Source of the DNA: CATOSD01 sp034422735
GTDB lineage: Bacteria; Chloroflexota; Dehalococcoidia; Lucifugimonadales; CATOSD01
Length of the DNA: 11,570 nt
Assembly: GCA_034422735.1 (NCBI GenBank)
Contig: DAOUJL010000077.1
Coordinates: forward strand, 1-11,570
Direction of reading: 5' to 3'
Shown here: in pieces, positions 1 through 6,316 of the stretch
Layout of the letters: each line of letters begins with the position of its first letter
Position numbering within the stretch: the stretch's first letter is position 1
Translations under genes and position numbers: made by a program
Notes under the pieces: generated by a model
Databases searched by the model: none
Told to the model about the DNA's origin: nothing
Seen by the model: the letters and a program-made list of their open reading frames with translations, nothing else

Positions 1-76
1 CGTACAAATCGGGCTGGCTACGAAGAAACTCCAGCACCTTTGGCCACTGTTCGGGAGATAGTGTGACTGTTGACAT
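1..76 (-). CDS. IS5-like transposase, N-terminal fragment (runs off the left edge)
   Basis: Reading leftward from an ATG at 76, the frame stays open to the window edge and gives 25 residues, MSTVTLSPEQWPKVLEFLRS then QPDLY. The pattern 'ToLS..QW.KoL.FLR..P..Y' is typical of the start of IS5-family transposases of the DUF4096/DDE_Tnp type, as I remember that family. The catalytic DDE residues would lie outside the window, so whether the element is intact cannot be judged. The start codon lies inside one arm of an inverted repeat (68-103). No clear Shine-Dalgarno sequence precedes it. The family call rests on 25 residues only. Confidence 0.6.
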   Translation of the reverse strand, partial: MSTVTLSPEQWPKVLEFLRSQPDLY

Positions 77-103
77 ATACCTAGTATAATGCAAATGTCA
101 ACA
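68..103. repeat. Interrupted palindrome over the IS5-like transposase start
   Basis: TGTTGACAT at 68-76 is matched perfectly by ATGTCAACA at 95-103. Inside it is a second dyad, ATAC-CTA-GTAT, at 77-87. The left arm contains the ATG of the transposase, and on the minus strand the right arm contains a -35-like TTGACA. It could be part of the element's terminal structure or an operator/RNA fold that limits transposase expression. Which of these applies is inference. Confidence 0.6.
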
Positions 104-124
104 CTGCCTAGAATCGGCTATTGC

Positions 125-442
125 TTACGGTCCCCCGCCGGACAGGAAATGGGGAACGATTCCAACCAGGAGGACGGCAATCCCGGCCGCGGCGATTATA
201 GTGGCGGGATCCTCGAACCCTAAAATGCCCCCTGCCAACGCAAGTGCGATCAGGCCGAGCGCCAGCTTGTTGATCCAGCCGTAGCCCAGCTTGCCCCATC
301 CCATCCTGTCCGTCCAACCGAGGAGCGCCCTCCTGAGGTTGGGTCTCCTGAGAATGAGGGCGGCAAGCGCACCTAAGAAGACGACACCACCCACAGCCCC
401 AGCCGTCTCAAGTATGGACATGGTGGCGCCGGCCGTGATCAC
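125..442 (-). CDS. Small three-helix membrane protein, unknown function
   Basis: This is a 105-residue hydrophobic protein if it starts at the GTG at 442; an in-frame ATG at 421 (MSILETAG) would give 98 residues. Neither start has a strong ribosome-binding site. Hydrophobic segments lie at about residues 13-30, 60-76 and 81-100. A basic, tryptophan-containing loop (RRPNLRRALLGWTDRMGWGK) sits between the first and second. The protein ends in SGGGP. I recognise no family. It is the last of three minus-strand genes for small membrane proteins, 119 nt downstream of the 172-residue one. Membrane localisation is clear from composition; function is unknown. Confidence 0.6.
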   Translation of the reverse strand: MITAGATMSILETAGAVGGVVFLGALAALILRRPNLRRALLGWTDRMGWGKLGYGWINKLALGLIALALAGGILGFEDPATIIAAAGIAVLLVGIVPHFLSGGGP

Positions 443-447
443 GCCCA

Positions 448-462
448 GCCTACTTTGTAGGC
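448..462 (-). other. Short hairpin in front of the 105-residue membrane protein
   Basis: GCCTAC-TTT-GTAGGC forms a perfect 6-bp stem with a 3-nt loop, ending 6 nt before the GTG start of the downstream minus-strand gene. It would sit in the mRNA leader, close to the expected ribosome-binding region. A role in translation control is possible but unproven. Confidence 0.35.
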
Positions 463-561
463 CAGTCCCGACCTCTTGACCGATGCGGTTCCCGGCGTCG
501 TCATGACTGTTCTCCCAGGGTCTTCGTCGGTGTCACGAGAGTGACTGGTGCAGGTGCTCCA

Positions 562-1080
562 CTAGCCGAGGCGTCCCCCTCTATGGCTGTTTCTGCGCGA
601 TGACGATGAGGGCAGGCCCTGGCGGTGAAATCTCCCGTAGATGAGGAGGAACACCCCAATCCAGAAGAGGAGTACGGCCGGCGCGGCTATCACCACACCG
701 TTTCGAAAGATGATCTGCAGCATCACGGCGGGAACGACCAACGCGAACCCAATGACAACTCCGGCCAGTCCCCACCTGTCGGGCCAGCTCCAGTGCGCAG
801 TCCGGTTCATGTACCTCGCATAGGTGCGCTCGGCAGCGCCAATCGCGGCCGCACGGCGATGGGCGTCACCGAAGACGACGATTACGAGCCCACACAGAAA
901 CAGTATCCCGCCAAGGGTCCGCACCGCCGCGCCCGCGCCAACTGACTGTTCCTCCAGGATCCATCCGAGCGCAACCAGCAGGATTCCCAGCACCGCGCCG
1001 GCCGGTCCAAGACTGCCGGCCGACCTCCGCTCTCGGAGCGACGCGAACATCTTGGCGAGGGTCGTACTCAGTGGACGCAT
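562..1080 (-). CDS. Four-helix membrane protein, unknown function
   Basis: The protein is 172 residues. The ATG at 1080 has a good ribosome-binding site (GGAG, 7 nt upstream). Hydrophobic segments lie at about residues 25-42, 55-72, 104-125 and 128-149, arranged as two helical hairpins. The linker between the pairs (73-103) is charged and aromatic (RTYARYMNRTAHWSWPDRW). The tail (about 150-172) is basic and serine-rich, so probably cytoplasmic. I recognise no family and see no catalytic motif. A possible promoter (1130-1158) and a leader hairpin (1093-1120) lie upstream. Its neighbours on both sides are also small membrane proteins of unknown role, which hints at a shared envelope function but does not show one. 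Confidence 0.65.
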   Translation of the reverse strand: MRPLSTTLAKMFASLRERRSAGSLGPAGAVLGILLVALGWILEEQSVGAGAAVRTLGGILFLCGLVIVVFGDAHRRAAAIGAAERTYARYMNRTAHWSWPDRWGLAGVVIGFALVVPAVMLQIIFRNGVVIAAPAVLLFWIGVFLLIYGRFHRQGLPSSSSRRNSHRGGRLG

Positions 1081-1092
1081 GTCAATTCTCCG

Positions 1093-1120
1093 ATGGCATT
1101 CGCCGGACGGACGATGCCAT
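1093..1120 (-). other. Inverted repeat in the leader of the 172-residue membrane protein
   Basis: ATGGCAT at 1093-1099 pairs with ATGCCAT at 1114-1120 across a 14-nt GC-rich loop, just upstream of the GGAG ribosome-binding site of the minus-strand gene starting at 1080. It may be a leader hairpin or an operator half-site pair. No known riboswitch pattern is apparent. Confidence 0.35.
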
Positions 1121-1129
1121 TCATCCCTG

Positions 1130-1158
1130 AAGATACAAGATTACACAGGTGGCTTCAA
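1130..1158 (-). promoter_or_regulatory. Possible promoter of the 172-residue membrane protein
   Basis: On the minus strand, TTGAAG (1158-1153) and TATCTT (1135-1130) are separated by 17 nt, a sigma-70-like arrangement about 50 nt upstream of the ATG at 1080. Each hexamer has two mismatches to consensus, so this is a candidate only. Confidence 0.4.
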
Positions 1159-1210
1159 CAGCGGTCGGGAGACAGGCCCACCTCGGTAGTGTCCAGTCAC
1201 GTAAGCAGGT

Positions 1211-1378
1211 TCAGGTAACGCGGTAGCAGACAAGCAGCACGAAGAGTAGGAAGAACACCAGAAGAGCCAGGGCAGTCGCCACTTTCTGTCCGAACCAACG
1301 CTGGGTGTAGAAGTAATACGCACACGTCAGGAGAGCGGCGACCACGACGACCGCGCCAAGCGTTGAAAGGTCCACCAT
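1211..1378 (-). CDS. 55-residue two-helix membrane microprotein
   Basis: Reading from the ATG at 1378 to the TGA at 1213-1211 gives 55 codons. The protein begins MVDLSTLGAVVVVAALLT and has two hydrophobic stretches (about residues 6-22 and 33-51). They are joined by a polar, aromatic turn (YYFYTQRWFGQK) containing a positive charge, and the C-terminus is short (CYRVT). That is a textbook helical hairpin. GGGAG lies upstream with a slightly long 10-nt spacing. The gene has the same strand and style as the other two small membrane proteins at 125-1080. Another frame over the same DNA gives only a low-complexity Ser/Cys-rich product, so this frame is preferred. Family and function are unknown. 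Confidence 0.55.
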   Translation of the reverse strand: MVDLSTLGAVVVVAALLTCAYYFYTQRWFGQKVATALALLVFFLLFVLLVCYRVT

Positions 1379-1573
1379 ATCCACATCACTCCCTTCGCCG
1401 ACCTCAGCCAGCGTCGCCGCTTTCCACGAAACGGGCTACCCACGGTTCGACGGGGTCAGCGCGGAGTTGATGCCTCTTATCATTCGCCCGGTACGGTAGC
1501 ATCTCTACAATGCGCCAGAGAAATTAGATGATGTGGCGGCAGAGCAAAGACCGGCCCGCGTTCGCGTCGGCGG

Positions 1574-2185
1574 TCACTCCAGCCAGGTGACCACTTCCGA
1601 GTGCGGCATTCGCTGCGTTTCCGGCAAGCTCGCCGCCTTGCCCACGAACACTACGCCCACCATGGTCCAGGCCTCGTCCGCGCCGAGAATGCCGGCGATG
1701 CCGGGAATCCTGGTGAGCCCGCCCGTGGTCCAGTCTAGCCGCAGGCCCTCGGCTACCGCCGCGAGCGCCATGTTCTGGATGGCGCAGCACGAGGTGGCGT
1801 AGTTCTCCCGTGTCACCTCTTCGTTGGCCCCATCCAGGCTGAAGACGTACACCATCGCGGGTCCGTTCAGGACGCGGTCCCTGGACGCGTCGGCGGACCG
1901 CCGCTTCTGCTCCAGGTTCGGGTTGGCCACACCGTCGTACGTCGACTGCCAGGCGGCCTCGGCAATTCGCTTTCGCATTGGGCTGTCCTTGCGAACGGCG
2001 AAGAACCGTGTGGGGTCGGTTAGCCGGTGGTTGGGCGCCCAAACCGCCGCGGAAAACAGCCGCTCCAGTGTATCGCGGGAAACGGGCTCCGAGGCGAACT
2101 CCTTTACGTTGCGCCTGCGGAAGATAGCGTCGTACACGCTGACGGAACTCTCCGGTATCGCAACGTCGCCGCTGTTCAGTTTCAT
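1574..2185 (-). CDS. Nitroreductase-family flavoprotein (YdjA-like)
   Basis: The protein is 203 residues from the ATG at 2185, which has a strong ribosome-binding site (GGGAGG, 6 nt away). A TTG at 2215 in the same frame would add ten residues but is less likely. It is a single-domain nitroreductase, a family that binds FMN and reduces nitro, quinone or enal substrates with NAD(P)H. Family features are VYDAIFRRRNVKEF at 17-30 (the basic FMN-phosphate motif), LERLFSAAVWAPNHRLTDP at 40-58, and NYATSCCAIQNMALAAVAEGL (about 128-148) followed by a Trp-Thr-Gly-Gly loop. The APNH(R/H)xT/D-P block resembles small nitroreductases of the YdjA/MhqN type. The length fits the family. It is transcribed away from the iron lipoprotein, with a 209-nt divergent region holding a 16-bp palindrome. 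The substrate cannot be predicted. Confidence 0.88.
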   Translation of the reverse strand: MKLNSGDVAIPESSVSVYDAIFRRRNVKEFASEPVSRDTLERLFSAAVWAPNHRLTDPTRFFAVRKDSPMRKRIAEAAWQSTYDGVANPNLEQKRRSADASRDRVLNGPAMVYVFSLDGANEEVTRENYATSCCAIQNMALAAVAEGLRLDWTTGGLTRIPGIAGILGADEAWTMVGVVFVGKAASLPETQRMPHSEVVTWLE

Positions 2186-2252
2186 TTTCCGCCTCCCGTA
2201 GCACCTTTGGGGCAATTGGTCGCCATGTCCGAACGTCTCGAACAGGTAGCTC

Positions 2253-2281
2253 TTGACAGTGTAATATGTCTATACTAGCAT
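2253..2281 (+). promoter_or_regulatory. Possible promoter toward the iron-binding lipoprotein
   Basis: TTGACA at 2253-2258 is a perfect -35. With 17-nt spacing it meets TAGCAT at 2276-2281, a weak -10. An alternative -10, TATACT at 2271-2276, is a better hexamer but only 12 nt away. The leader to the ATG at 2395 would be about 105 nt. The element is followed directly by the 2280-2295 palindrome. Confidence 0.4.
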
Positions 2282-2295
2282 TAAGCGCGCTTAAT
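2280..2295. promoter_or_regulatory. Perfect 16-bp palindrome, candidate operator between divergent genes
   Basis: ATTAAGCG-CGCTTAAT is a perfect 16-bp dyad. It overlaps the last bases of a possible -10 and lies between the nitroreductase and the iron(III)-binding lipoprotein. A metal-responsive DtxR-family repressor is encoded 1.3 kb away, and proteins of that family bind AT-edged palindromes, so it is a natural candidate ligand. The sequence is not the classic DtxR/IdeR iron box (TTAGGTTAGSCTAACCTAA), and I see no second copy in the window. Confidence 0.5.
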
Positions 2296-2394
2296 ATCTA
2301 AGGCTGGACTCGACGCCAAGCGACGTCGTCGAATTGTCGTCCATGGCCGCAGCAATGTTGACTGTACATTATCCATGACTATAGGGGAATCGAA

Positions 2395-3456
2395 ATGTCA
2401 CACGGCCTTCGTCCGACCTTCCCGTCGATTTTGCCCGCGCTTGGAGCGCTGCTCGCGGCGATCTCCCTCGTGCTGGCGGCCTGCGGCGAGACCGACCCGA
2501 CGCCCGTACCGGAACCGGAAGACCGCACCCTCACCGTCTACTCCGGCCGCTCGGAGACGCTGGTGGCTCCGCTGCTCGCGACATTTGGCGAGCAGACCGG
2601 CATCGACATCCGGGTAAAGTACGCCAGCAGCGCGTCGACGGTCGCCACGCTGCTGGAAGAGGGCGACAATTCGCCCGCCGACGTGGTGTTCCTGCAAGAC
2701 CCCGGCTCCCTGGGCACGCTGTCTGCCGCAGGCGCGCTCGACCGGCTTCCACAGGAGATGCTGGACGAGGTAGACGCCAGGTTCCGCGCCCCGGGCGGCG
2801 AGTGGGTGGGCACGTCGGGCCGCGCCAGGACGGTGATCTACAACACGGAAACCATTGACCCGGAGGCGGACCTCCCCGCCTCCATATTGGATTTCACGGC
2901 CCCCGAATGGAAGGGGCGAGTTGGCTGGGCGCCGCAGAACGGCTCCTTCCAGGCGTTTGTCACCGCGCTGAGGACTCAACTGGGCGAGGATGCCGCACGA
3001 GAGTGGCTGGAAGGCATGAAATCCAACGATGCCCAGGAATACACGAACAACTCCACCACGGTCGCGGCTACCGCAAACGGTGAGGTGGACGTGGGCTTCG
3101 TCAACCACTACTATCTCGAACGCTTTCTGAAAGAGCACGGCGAAGGGTTCACGGCCCGCAACCACTACATCGGCAACGGCGACCCGGGCGCGCTGGTGCT
3201 GGTGGCGGGCGCCGGCATCCTGAAGATTGCCGAGAACAAGGAGCCCGCACAGGAGTTCATCGACTTCCTGCTTTCGGAACATTCCCAGCGCTATTTCGCG
3301 TCCGAGATCAGGGAGTACCCTGTGGCCGCGGGGGTCGAGCCCAAGGGCGACTTGCCGCCCCTGGCGTCGCTCGACCCTCCCAACGTCGACCTTGGCAACC
3401 TCAGCGATCTGGAGGGCACGCTGCGACTTCTGAGGGAAGTGGGCGTATTGCAGTGA
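2395..3456 (+). CDS. Iron(III) ABC transporter substrate-binding lipoprotein (FbpA/FutA type)
   Basis: The protein is 353 residues. The ATG at 2395 is preceded by AGGGG at 2383-2387. An N-terminal lipoprotein signal ends in the lipobox Leu27-Ala-Ala-Cys30, followed by a Pro/Glu linker, so the mature protein is probably a membrane-anchored lipoprotein on the outer face of the cytoplasmic membrane. The fold begins with LTVYSGRSE (46-54), typical of ferric-iron binding proteins. GFVNHYYLERF (234-244) carries the paired tyrosines, Tyr239 and Tyr240, that bind Fe3+ in FbpA/FutA proteins, and SEIREYPV (303-310) is the conserved late motif. It would capture Fe3+ and pass it to an FbpB-type permease and an FbpC-type ATPase. 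Neither is in the window, so the protein is an orphan here. The upstream palindrome and the downstream DtxR gene suggest iron-dependent control, which is inferred. Confidence 0.92.
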   Translation: MSHGLRPTFPSILPALGALLAAISLVLAACGETDPTPVPEPEDRTLTVYSGRSETLVAPLLATFGEQTGIDIRVKYASSASTVATLLEEGDNSPADVVFLQDPGSLGTLSAAGALDRLPQEMLDEVDARFRAPGGEWVGTSGRARTVIYNTETIDPEADLPASILDFTAPEWKGRVGWAPQNGSFQAFVTALRTQLGEDAAREWLEGMKSNDAQEYTNNSTTVAATANGEVDVGFVNHYYLERFLKEHGEGFTARNHYIGNGDPGALVLVAGAGILKIAENKEPAQEFIDFLLSEHSQRYFASEIREYPVAAGVEPKGDLPPLASLDPPNVDLGNLSDLEGTLRLLREVGVLQ

Positions 3457-3485
3457 CCGCCGACTCCGGTCCGTGCCGACGCTCG

Positions 3486-3504
3486 ACGGAGGCCTTTCCT
3501 CCGT
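3486..3504 (+). terminator. Hairpin after the iron lipoprotein gene
   Basis: ACGGAGG (3486-3492) and CCTCCGT (3498-3504) form a perfect 7-bp GC-rich stem with a CCTTT loop, 30 nt after the stop codon. No U-tract follows, so it is either a weak terminator or a 3'-end stabilising hairpin. It abuts the -35 of the next promoter. Confidence 0.45.
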
Positions 3505-3533
3505 TGGCAGGATCCGCCTCCCCGTCGTACAAT
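3504..3533 (+). promoter_or_regulatory. Probable promoter of the DtxR-family regulator
   Basis: TTGGCA (3504-3509) and TACAAT (3528-3533), with an 18-nt spacer, make a good sigma-70-like pair. The predicted start of transcription, near 3540, leaves a short leader before the ATG at 3577. The palindrome found at 2280 is not repeated here. Confidence 0.5.
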
Positions 3534-3576
3534 GCCCTTGACTGACGTAACCGGCCATTGATGATCGCGAAGGGCT

Positions 3577-4272
3577 ATGACGCAGAGATCCTCCAGTTCG
3601 AGCATGTCTTCCGTACAGGGCGAATACCTGATACGCATCTACACGACCCTGCGTGAGGGTTCCAGGGTGGTCGGTTCCAGGCTGGCCGAGCGGCTGGGCG
3701 TGTCCGCCTCCGCGGTGACGCAGGCCTTTCAGCGTATGGAGCGCCAGGGCCTGGCCGTGATCGACCCGGAGTCCGGCATACAGCTCACCGCCGAAGGCCG
3801 CGACATCGCCGAGTCGATCATTCGCCGCCATTACCTCATCGAAAGGCTGCTGGTGGATACGCTGGGCTTCGACTGGGCCGATGCCGACGACGAGGCGGAG
3901 CGGATGGAGCAGACGCTGTCGCCAAAGCTGGAGGCGTATCTTTACGAAAAGCTCGACGGGCCGACGACCTGCCCTCACGGCAATCCCTTTCCGGGATCCG
4001 CGGACGAAGAGAGGCTGCTGGGCGCGCGGAGGATGACCGACGCGCGCGCCGGAGAAACCGTAGAAGTCTGGCGGATCACCGAAGAGGGGGAGGACGACAA
4101 CGAGCTTCTCCACTTCGCCCACGACAACGGCGTGCTGCCGGACACAGAGGTCCTGATACGGGACGTCGATCTCAGCGCAGGACTTGTCGAATTGAGCCTC
4201 GACGAGCGTGCGGTCAGCATACCCACGCGCTGGGCGCGCCACATACGGGTGTCGGGGCCCGTGTCCGCGTAG
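3577..4272 (+). CDS. DtxR-family metal-dependent transcriptional regulator
   Basis: The protein is 231 residues if it starts at the ATG at 3577; an in-frame ATG at 3604 (MSSVQGEYL) is also possible. Order of domains: winged helix (about 14-75, recognition region AERLGVSASAVTQAFQRMERQGL), dimerisation/metal domain (about 76-140, RRHYLIERLLVDTLGFDW then CPHGNPFPG), and a C-terminal SH3-like FeoA domain (about 155-228). The family represses iron or manganese uptake genes when metal is bound. Aligned by eye to DtxR/MntR, metal positions Glu16, His85, Glu89, Glu108 and Glu111 are filled by usable ligands. The DtxR His106/MntR His103 position is Gln112, and the DtxR His98 position is Asp104. That mixture leaves the preferred metal open. 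It sits downstream of an iron-binding lipoprotein and 15 nt upstream of a membrane protein gene, probably in an operon with the latter. Confidence 0.9.
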   Translation: MTQRSSSSSMSSVQGEYLIRIYTTLREGSRVVGSRLAERLGVSASAVTQAFQRMERQGLAVIDPESGIQLTAEGRDIAESIIRRHYLIERLLVDTLGFDWADADDEAERMEQTLSPKLEAYLYEKLDGPTTCPHGNPFPGSADEERLLGARRMTDARAGETVEVWRITEEGEDDNELLHFAHDNGVLPDTEVLIRDVDLSAGLVELSLDERAVSIPTRWARHIRVSGPVSA

Positions 4273-4287
4273 AGGCAAGCGGGACGG

Positions 4288-4989
4288 GTGCGTGACAATG
4301 CGGCACTAGCGGCGGGTGTCTTGCTGCTGCTCACGGCGCTGTTTACCGTAGTGGCGGTCGGGGCGCGCGTTTTGGCCGACGCCGACCAGGCCACGCTCGT
4401 GGAGTCGCTGGCCGCGGTAGCCGAAAGCCGGGCCGCTTACGGCATAAGCGGTGTGGCGCGGCTGATCTCGGGAGTCACCTTGGCCGCCGCGGCCTGGTAC
4501 CTGCTCAACACGTGGATCATCAAAGAGCGGTTCGGCTCGCCTATCGTGCCCATCCTGTTCGCGGTGTCCGGCTTGTTCACGCTGGTCTCGGGGGCGTGCG
4601 CGGTCTGGCTGGCGGCATCCGTCCCCGGTGCGCCGGGAGCGATCGCCGCCTTTGCCGCCGCGACATCCACCGAGCTCGTATCCGACGTCCGCTGGTTGAC
4701 GGGCAAGATAGGCTTCGCAATCGCGGGCCTCGGCCTGCTGGCCGCCGCACGCTACCAGTGGAAGGCCGGGGGCATGCTGAGGCGCATCGCGCCGGCGTCG
4801 GCGGTCATCGGCTTGCTCATGCAGTTCATCTGGATCGACGCGGCCACGCCCGCGCATCGGTTCAGCGGCATGGCCTTCGTCCTGTGGCTCGTTGTGATTG
4901 GAGCGATGCTCTACGCGGGCCGCGTGGAGCGGAACTTCGCACACATGCTGGACTCGCCTACAGAACCCGGTGCGCCCGAGCACCCATAG
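4288..4989 (+). CDS. Multi-pass membrane protein co-transcribed with the DtxR regulator
   Basis: The protein is 233 residues from a GTG at 4288, 15 nt after the stop of the DtxR gene. AGAGG at 4271-4275 is a rather distant ribosome-binding site. About six hydrophobic segments are visible (about residues 6-28, 53-73, 86-111, 140-158, 165-182 and 190-209). The extramembrane loops are short, and the C-terminal tail (about 210-233) is acidic and proline-containing. The pattern resembles small DUF4386-like membrane proteins, but I cannot assign a family with confidence. No transporter motif or metal-binding cluster is obvious. Because it lies downstream of a metal-responsive regulator, a metal- or stress-linked envelope role is possible; this is inference from position only. 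Confidence 0.7.
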   Translation: MRDNAALAAGVLLLLTALFTVVAVGARVLADADQATLVESLAAVAESRAAYGISGVARLISGVTLAAAAWYLLNTWIIKERFGSPIVPILFAVSGLFTLVSGACAVWLAASVPGAPGAIAAFAAATSTELVSDVRWLTGKIGFAIAGLGLLAAARYQWKAGGMLRRIAPASAVIGLLMQFIWIDAATPAHRFSGMAFVLWLVVIGAMLYAGRVERNFAHMLDSPTEPGAPEHP

Positions 4990-5090
4990 GATCACAGTAG
5001 GAGGAGTCGTCCCACGCGCTGAAGCTTGTTCGACTTCATAACCGGCAGAGGGGGCCGCGTCGTGCTCAGGGCAGCGGTTGGCGGGCAGGC

Positions 5091-6311
5091 TCACGCCAGG
5101 GTTTCGTTCACCAGCGATAGCCCGGCTTCCAATCTGCCGCGCCAGTCCGACTGAGGCCGCCGAATCGCGTTGGTGCAGATTCTGAAGAGACATACCGCTT
5201 CACGAAAGGCAAGTGCACGTTCGCTCCACCGGAAGCGCTCGAGCGAGGCTTGCCGGAACAGCGAGTAGAAGGCACCACTACCGTCCCTCTTCCTCTTGCG
5301 TCCAAAGCAGGCAGCCCATCGCAGGTGCGCGAGGAAGTTGCCCACGTCGAGCATCGGGTCGCCAGGTCCCGCCTCCTCAAAGTCTACCAGCGCAATCCTG
5401 CCATCGCGCAGGACCAGCATCTGGTCGTCGTAAAAGTCATTGTGGGCAATGCCGGTTGGGCGCCAGGAACGGACAAACGGGTCCAGCGACTTGGCGGCTT
5501 CGTTCAGACTGCGAAGGGCAGGCTCGCCGTCGCGAATGTTGTGTGTGAAGCTTCGTTTGGCACGCCGATATGCCCCGGACAGGTTGAATGCGCGTGCGCC
5601 GTCGGGGACTTCGGGTGCGTTCCACAGAGACTGTAGACCGTCGAGAAGCGGAGAAGGGTCGGGCAGTCTTCCGGTCTGAATGCGTTGGCGCAGGTTTCTG
5701 CCGGGTATCTCCGAGAGCCAGACTACCCCTCCTTCGGCCCAGTAACCGGCCAGCCGGGGCAGTACAAATCCGGACTGCCCGATCAACTTTTGGGCCGCGA
5801 GCAATGGCGCGACCGCGTTGGGTCGCATCACACGGGCAAAGAACCGGGTTCTGCCCACACTGTGACGCAGAACGGCGCGACTGGCGGGTCTGTACCGAAT
5901 TAGCTCGACACTCGCGCGCCGCGCCCGGACGGACAGCACATATCTGTTCAACAGCTTGAGAGCAGTTTCGGGACGGGCCGCGTCGTTAAGTCCGGGCAGA
6001 AGACTGTCTTCCGGATACCGGAACAGTTGTGCAGGCTTGCCACGCTCAATCCTGATTGCAAGGTGCTGCGAAGGGATGTATTCGTCGGCCGGCCACTCCA
6101 ACTCATAGCTGACCATGGCGATCCTGCCCAGGTTGTGGGCGAACTGGCGAATGCGGATGCGACTGGGGTCTGTGCACGGCCTCCCGAACTGTCGGCAGTA
6201 CGCACGCCATATCCACTCTGAATCGAATAGCCTGGGCAAGTCACCCAAGCCGGGATCTTCAGGGAAGCCGATCTCCGGATAGAGCGGCACGGTCGCCGGC
6301 GAAGACACCAT
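5091..6311 (-). CDS. Aminoglycoside-phosphotransferase (APH)-like kinase
   Basis: The protein is 406 residues from the ATG at 6311. The C-terminal half carries the APH/choline-kinase catalytic signature: GIAHNDFYDDQMLV (287-300) is the Brenner-type loop with catalytic Asp292 and Gln297, and LVDFEEAGPGDPMLDVGNFL (308-327) has the metal-binding Asp310. RYRPASRAVLRH (139-150) looks like the nucleotide-binding strand. The usual 'AK' lysine of the N-lobe appears as Ala159-Arg160 in FFARVMRP. Residues 1-130 form an extra N-terminal region seen in some phosphotransferases of this superfamily. The substrate is unknown and could be a sugar, amino alcohol, lipid headgroup or drug; no resistance role should be assumed. 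The gene starts 5 nt after the stop of the Asp/Thr/Pro-repeat protein and is weakly supplied with a ribosome-binding site, so translational coupling is likely. Confidence 0.82.
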   Translation of the reverse strand: MVSSPATVPLYPEIGFPEDPGLGDLPRLFDSEWIWRAYCRQFGRPCTDPSRIRIRQFAHNLGRIAMVSYELEWPADEYIPSQHLAIRIERGKPAQLFRYPEDSLLPGLNDAARPETALKLLNRYVLSVRARRASVELIRYRPASRAVLRHSVGRTRFFARVMRPNAVAPLLAAQKLIGQSGFVLPRLAGYWAEGGVVWLSEIPGRNLRQRIQTGRLPDPSPLLDGLQSLWNAPEVPDGARAFNLSGAYRRAKRSFTHNIRDGEPALRSLNEAAKSLDPFVRSWRPTGIAHNDFYDDQMLVLRDGRIALVDFEEAGPGDPMLDVGNFLAHLRWAACFGRKRKRDGSGAFYSLFRQASLERFRWSERALAFREAVCLFRICTNAIRRPQSDWRGRLEAGLSLVNETLA

Positions 6312-6316
6312 CGTTC

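Noticed and set aside
1141..1323. 60-codon minus-strand frame overlapping the 55-residue membrane protein
   Set aside because: Ser/Cys/Pro-rich translation without structure. The alternative frame (1211-1378) gives a coherent two-helix protein with a ribosome-binding site.
2358..2385. TTGACT-16-TATAGG as promoter of the iron lipoprotein
   Set aside because: Transcription would start within a few bases of the ATG and the -10 would overlap the ribosome-binding site; the upstream pair at 2253 is more sensible.
2398..4278. Very long minus-strand open frame (626 codons) opposite the iron lipoprotein and DtxR genes
   Set aside because: Both plus-strand genes show clear family motifs, lipobox, ribosome-binding sites and proper lengths. 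The antisense frame is open only because of high-GC codon bias and has a His/Arg/Gly-rich composition with no domain.
4306..5193. Minus-strand open frame of 295 codons opposite the membrane protein at 4288-4989
   Set aside because: Charged low-complexity translation without motifs, running opposite a hydrophobic protein that is coupled to the DtxR gene.
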